From Typhlomys cinereus (lineage: Eukaryota; Chordata; Mammalia; Rodentia; Platacanthomyidae), in assembly GCA_023101885.1 (NCBI GenBank), contig JALPQD010000415.1, positions 854,773 to 918,772 of the forward strand: DNA of 64,000 nucleotides, read 5' to 3'. Position 1 is the first letter of the stretch. Every line of letters begins with the position of its first letter. A program made the translations under genes and the position numbers. Of the stretch, positions 60,084 to 64,000 are shown in pieces. The notes under the pieces are model-generated. The model did no database searches. It was not told the DNA's origin and worked only from the letters and a program-made list of their open reading frames with translations.

Positions 60084-60802
60084 ATTCTAGCCATGCAAGT
60101 AGAAAACTTATTGTAGGGAAAAAGGTAATGGATTTTGAATAAAAGCCATGATTTATGACAAAATAATTAATCTAGTTTTTTTTGTGGTACTGCTCGCACA
60201 TGTTGGAACCCATACCTCCATTCCACCAGCTCTATGTGACCCTCAAATAAACATCAGTACCCATCTCTTTTCTGGTTCCTCATTGTGGCACCAAGGTGTC
60301 ACTCTTCTCTTAGACAAGTTGCTGCATCACACATTGTACCAAGTAAATAAAGGTGTCGACCTGGTGATTGATTATTGAGCTTTTAGGCACACCTGTGTAT
60401 GATTACAGACTCAAGGCAAGATTTCTGCAAGCCTGTGGGAGATTCTCCAGTTTAAGGAGACCGAGAAGACACAGTCCATGATGGGAGGTTGGCAATCAGT
60501 TTTCAGAGATGGTTGAACAAAATTCAGTCCCACCAAAGTAAAGTATATTGTACTGTTTGATCAAAACTTATATGTAAGGGTAAGGATAAAAAGAGACATA
60601 GGTTATCATAGGCAATTGTGAAAGTATTCAGACAATCTAAAGAAATGTATTCAGGATCAACTAGTGGGAAAACAATAAACCAACATAGCTATGAACATAA
60701 CAAAATTACCTACCACCATCCATGCGTTTGTGAAAATACAAAAAGTAGCATAATACAGAGAATACCTGCACTGTGTTCTCTGCTATTTAAGAACACTGAA
60801 AA
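60084..60802. other. Spacer between the two related MaLR segments
   Basis: Not clearly internal retroviral sequence. Two AATAAA-like signals occur (near 60247 and 60347), the second before 'ggtgtcgacctggtgattga'. It might contain another LTR remnant, but I cannot delimit one. Confidence 0.35.
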
Positions 60803-60989
60803 CATTGGACTCATGAAAGTAATCCAGGAGAACTCCTTTCTTGAGGTCAGCTGATGAGCATTCCTAGCATGCAACCTTACATATAGCCTTTGCCTCTCTG
60901 CCTAACCTATTTAACAGGAGGCAGGGATTTGCCCCTGCACATTCGCATGGGAGTGGTATTATTCTTTTATCACACATGGAATTCAAATA
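60803..60989 (-). mobile_element. Second, partial MLT1-like segment
   Basis: It aligns with 59884-60083 at high similarity: 'agtaatccag', 'cctttcttgaggtcagctga', 'tagcctttgcctctctgcct' and 'gatttgcccctgcacatt'. The other half of the LTR is missing. Confidence 0.65.
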
Positions 60990-61504
60990 TCGGGTCCATT
61001 CTGATTTGAAGGTTGACATGGAATTACCTTTAAGGGGGACCCATGAAAGAGAGAGAAAGGAAGCTAAACAATGGCTTGTATCTAGTAGATTTGTTATGTG
61101 ATAGGTGTGCATTTAACTGCAGTAAAAAAAAAAATGACCAACTTTCCAAAGCAGTTCTACTTTTTTTACACTACTAATCAACTCAGTCTTGATGATTGTT
61201 GGCTTCATCTCAGTTTTTAAAACTCAGAGGTTTCTGTTTTGGAAATAAAAAAGGGTTAGATGATCTGACCACATTGTGCCCACGTGGCTGAAAATAACTA
61301 GAATGGTGATATGCTAGTCTTTTTTAAGAGGTTGCAACCCTCTTTAGACTTCACTCGTCACCTCTAATGAACTCATCCATTTAGGACCTACTGCTCTCCA
61401 TATATATGAGTGTGTCTTGTCTTCTGTCTTTTGTCACTGTAACGTGCTGAAAATGGACCCCTGCGTATGTGTGCAATTGTATGATAACTTGAGCTTTCAG
61501 ATAT
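60990..61504. other. Unique spacer
   Basis: Single-copy DNA, nothing recognised. Confidence 0.5.
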
Positions 61505-61605
61505 GAGTGCATGCATAATGTGTGTGCATGCATGCGTGTGTGCATGCGTGTGTGCGTGCACGTGTGTGCATGCGTGCAATGTGTGTGTGTGTGTGCATGC
61601 ATGCA

Positions 61606-61636
<31 letters not shown>

Positions 61637-61640
61637 TTCA
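61505..61640. repeat. TG/GCATGC compound microsatellite
   Basis: About 135 bp of alternating purine-pyrimidine: TG and CG steps with several self-complementary GCATGC and GTGCAC units, ending in a (TG)n run. Overlapping cysteine-rich frames on both strands are artefacts of it. Confidence 0.95.
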
Positions 61641-62358
61641 TCCTGGTAGTTACTTTGGTAAAGATTCATTTAGAATCTCCTGTTTTTCCTGTTCCTATAC
61701 CTTCACTTGCCCCCAGAGAGAGGAGAGCGGCCATGCAAGGTCCTAACAGCAGAGACAGGGATTGTAATGGCTCAGAATGTGCCATCAGCTTAATATGCTC
61801 TTATTTACTTAATTTAATTGTAATGCTATGAAGCACTGCCACAATGCCAACATTTTCTTTTTTCTTTTCAAGGTGCCCCAGGCCCCTGAGGACAGAACCG
61901 AGCAGATGGAACCTTTCAGGCTTCAAGCACAGGAAGAGTTTGAAGTATGCTGTCTGCCCTTCATGTGAAGAGTCTGTCAGTTTTAATTCTCCACCTTGTT
62001 TACTTTTCCACTGCACAAGAACTGAGGCTTGTTCTTAGCAGCACTGATTATGTTGTCATTGGTCATTGGTTTTTAACTTGGGAAATAACACTTTCGAATT
62101 TCCCATATGAGTTTCACAAAATCAGATATTGGCATCAAGTATAAAATATTTACCTTGACAAATAACCAGGGGCTGCCCATAGTAAACTAAATGCTAGAAA
62201 GCCATTACCTATATAGATACTAATGTAACAATTTAAAAAAACTAATCAACATACTTCTACCCCAAAGAATAGCTACTCCATTATTCTTTATTCATGGTGC
62301 ATTCATTTTCATCTATTCTCTACTTCTCAAAAGATTTCAGTCTTACTGGTAAACAGTT
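61641..62358. other. Single-copy DNA
   Basis: No exon or repeat recognised. Confidence 0.5.
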
Positions 62359-62376
62359 CAAATTTATTAAGCACGG

Positions 62377-62684
62377 AGGCTGGAGAAGTGGCCTCAGGGG
62401 TTAAGCCTCTGCCTTGCAGGCGAAAGGTCCCGATTTCAGATCCTAGACCCACGTATAGACGCTGGGCAGAGCAGGGGCGGCTTGCGTTTCTGGTCCTGGT
62501 AGGGCGGAGCCTGTGAATCCCAGGGCAGAGTAAACAAGGAAGAGGTGGAGGGCATCCATGGTGGTTCCCAAATTCGTCCGTGGTTCTACACACACATACA
62601 TACACACATACATAAATACATACAAACCCGCAATACATGCACAATGGAATAAATAAATAATAAATAAATAAGTAAATAAGAGAA
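62377..62684 (+). repeat. Young B2-like SINE with 18-bp target duplication
   Basis: Same young subfamily as 31117 and 49443: 'ttaagcctctgccttgcagg', 'gtcctggtagggcggagcct' and 'cacgtatagacgctgggcag'. The tail is CACATA-type, then AATAAATAAATAAT. Flanks caaatttattaagcacgg (62359-62376) and caaatttattaagtacgg (62685-62702) differ at one base. Confidence 0.95.
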
Positions 62685-62702
62685 CAAATTTATTAAGTAC
62701 GG

Positions 62703-64000
62703 CATTTGACGTCTTACACCACTACATGATCTAGGCTTAATGAAAGCCTCCAGAGTAGAATGTCTTGGTCTTGGCAAACTCTGAGAAGTCGTGTGTTGTG
62801 GTCTGATTTTATACACCCCGGTCTTCTTCTGAGCTGAGAGTGTTTTTGTCCTGTTACAGAACTTAACTAGGACACTTGGCAAGATGGGTGTTTCAAATAA
62901 GAGGTAGGATGGTTTGGATTGGGAGTCTTGAATCTTTGTAGTAATTGGTATGTCTTCCAGGTGATTTGTAGCATCTAACATCCTATTAAACACAAGAATG
63001 TTTATCAGCTTTATTCATAGTATATGTGAACTTAACATCTACTATTTTCAAAGTGGTATACCCAGATGAAAAGCCCATAGCCACTGAAGAGGATGAAACT
63101 TTGCAACTGTTAACACTTGATTTGCAATTGCTAAATTTTTTTGTATTCAAATGCATATGTTGTTAAAATGTGCAAGACCATTTTTAAAGACTGCTTATAA
63201 AGAATTCTTGGTCCCTTAAAGTATTGGCATCACAGTATATGCATGGGAATGCAAAATTTCTACCCATGATTATCTCATGAAACATGAGCTTATCCACATA
63301 GTAGAAAGGTTGGAAGAATTAGTTGGAGAATGAAGTCTTCTTGTGGTACAACCAAGATTGCTAAGTGTTATCTGCGAATACTTTTGTGTAGTAGTGACAG
63401 AATAGAGTAGATGGAATAGAGATCATAGCTTAGCAAACCAAAAAGATAACTCTTCAGCTAGGCACAGAGGCTTGTCAATCCTTGACATCTTATTTTAGTA
63501 AAGTTAGATATATCATTCTATTCTATTTGTCTATATTTGTTTATATGTTGTATTTTCAAAGGTATAATCACATGAGTATATAGTTTTCACATCTGTTGAC
63601 CACTTGAAATAAATTTAGGCCTTTCACCCTCTTAAAAATTTTAAGTAAAAATAATCAGTTCAAATGCTCTGAAAATTCTTTCTTCACATGTGAATTTGCC
63701 TGTGATTCTGCACGCCTCGGTGCATTCTGTAGGACACTGTTGCAAGACTATTGGTCATAGACCCACTCCTCATGAAGTCAAGGAGATTCCTGGAGGCTCT
63801 GTAACCTGGGAAGGTCACTCAGAATCACAACTCAGCAATGCTTGATTGCAAAGCTGTCCTCAAGGCACACAAAGATATAATAAAATTTTTACTTGATTGT
63901 TGTCATACTTTGAAATGTGTCTGCTGCAGTCTCGTGTTTGGTAAAGTCATAGAACCTTTAGGAGATAGAAACTTTCTGGAAGAAGGCAGTCGCGGAGGAT
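62703..64000. other. Single-copy AT-rich DNA to the window end
   Basis: No repeat or exon recognised. The 135-residue minus-strand frame at 62586-62993 enters the SINE and is not credible. Confidence 0.5.

Noticed and set aside
61381..61831. Histidine/threonine- or cysteine-rich frames on both strands
   Set aside because: They are translations of the compound TG/CA microsatellite.

Overview
This window looks like a gene-poor, AT-rich mammalian nuclear interval, most likely from a rodent. I found no protein-coding exon, rRNA or tRNA gene that I can support. The long open frames are CA/TG microsatellites, SINE or LTR sequence, or short chance frames. The repeats point to a rodent. They include tRNA-derived SINEs whose heads resemble rodent B2 (ctggagagatggctcag), B4/RSINE1-like composite SINEs, MT/ORR1/MTE-like ERVL-MaLR LTRs, and L1 3' ends with a long polypurine tract. 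Canonical mouse B1 and B2 copies are absent. The main SINE has a (CA)n tail followed by A-rich AATAAA-type repeats. A few other SINEs carry (GA)n or (TC)n blocks. This suggests a myomorph rodent outside the mouse/rat group, perhaps Dipodoidea, but that placement is only an inference.

Layout: 1-9.7 kb holds old SINEs, one L1 3' end, two MaLR LTRs and single-copy DNA. 9.7-19.5 kb is dense in SINEs and microsatellites, and also has a MaLR LTR, an L1 3' end, a small signal-peptide-like ORF (12085-12258), an imperfect 40-bp minisatellite (17750-18150) and a 500-bp TG-rich tract. 19.5-29.7 kb is mostly single-copy and includes a candidate regulatory block near 21.1-21.5 kb. 30-36.9 kb is dense in SINEs and MaLR LTRs, with one SINE inserted inside a MaLR LTR and a CpG-rich single-copy block (32.65-33.45 kb) carrying a CTCF-like motif. 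37-46.7 kb is mostly single-copy, with an AT/homeobox-motif-rich block at 39.2-40.15 kb. 46.7-50.1 kb contains three well-delimited SINEs, one of them interrupted by a complete 415-bp solo LTR. 50.1-58.1 kb is mostly single-copy, with another AT-rich candidate block at 52.1-53.0 kb. 58.1-64 kb has a locally duplicated MaLR segment and a very young-looking SINE.

The window is best read as intergenic or deep intronic gene desert. Its functional content, if any, is probably regulatory. The most informative features are the nested, target-site-duplicated retroelements, which give a relative chronology, and the repeat-free blocks that may be conserved enhancers. I did not find a convincing new protein or RNA system.
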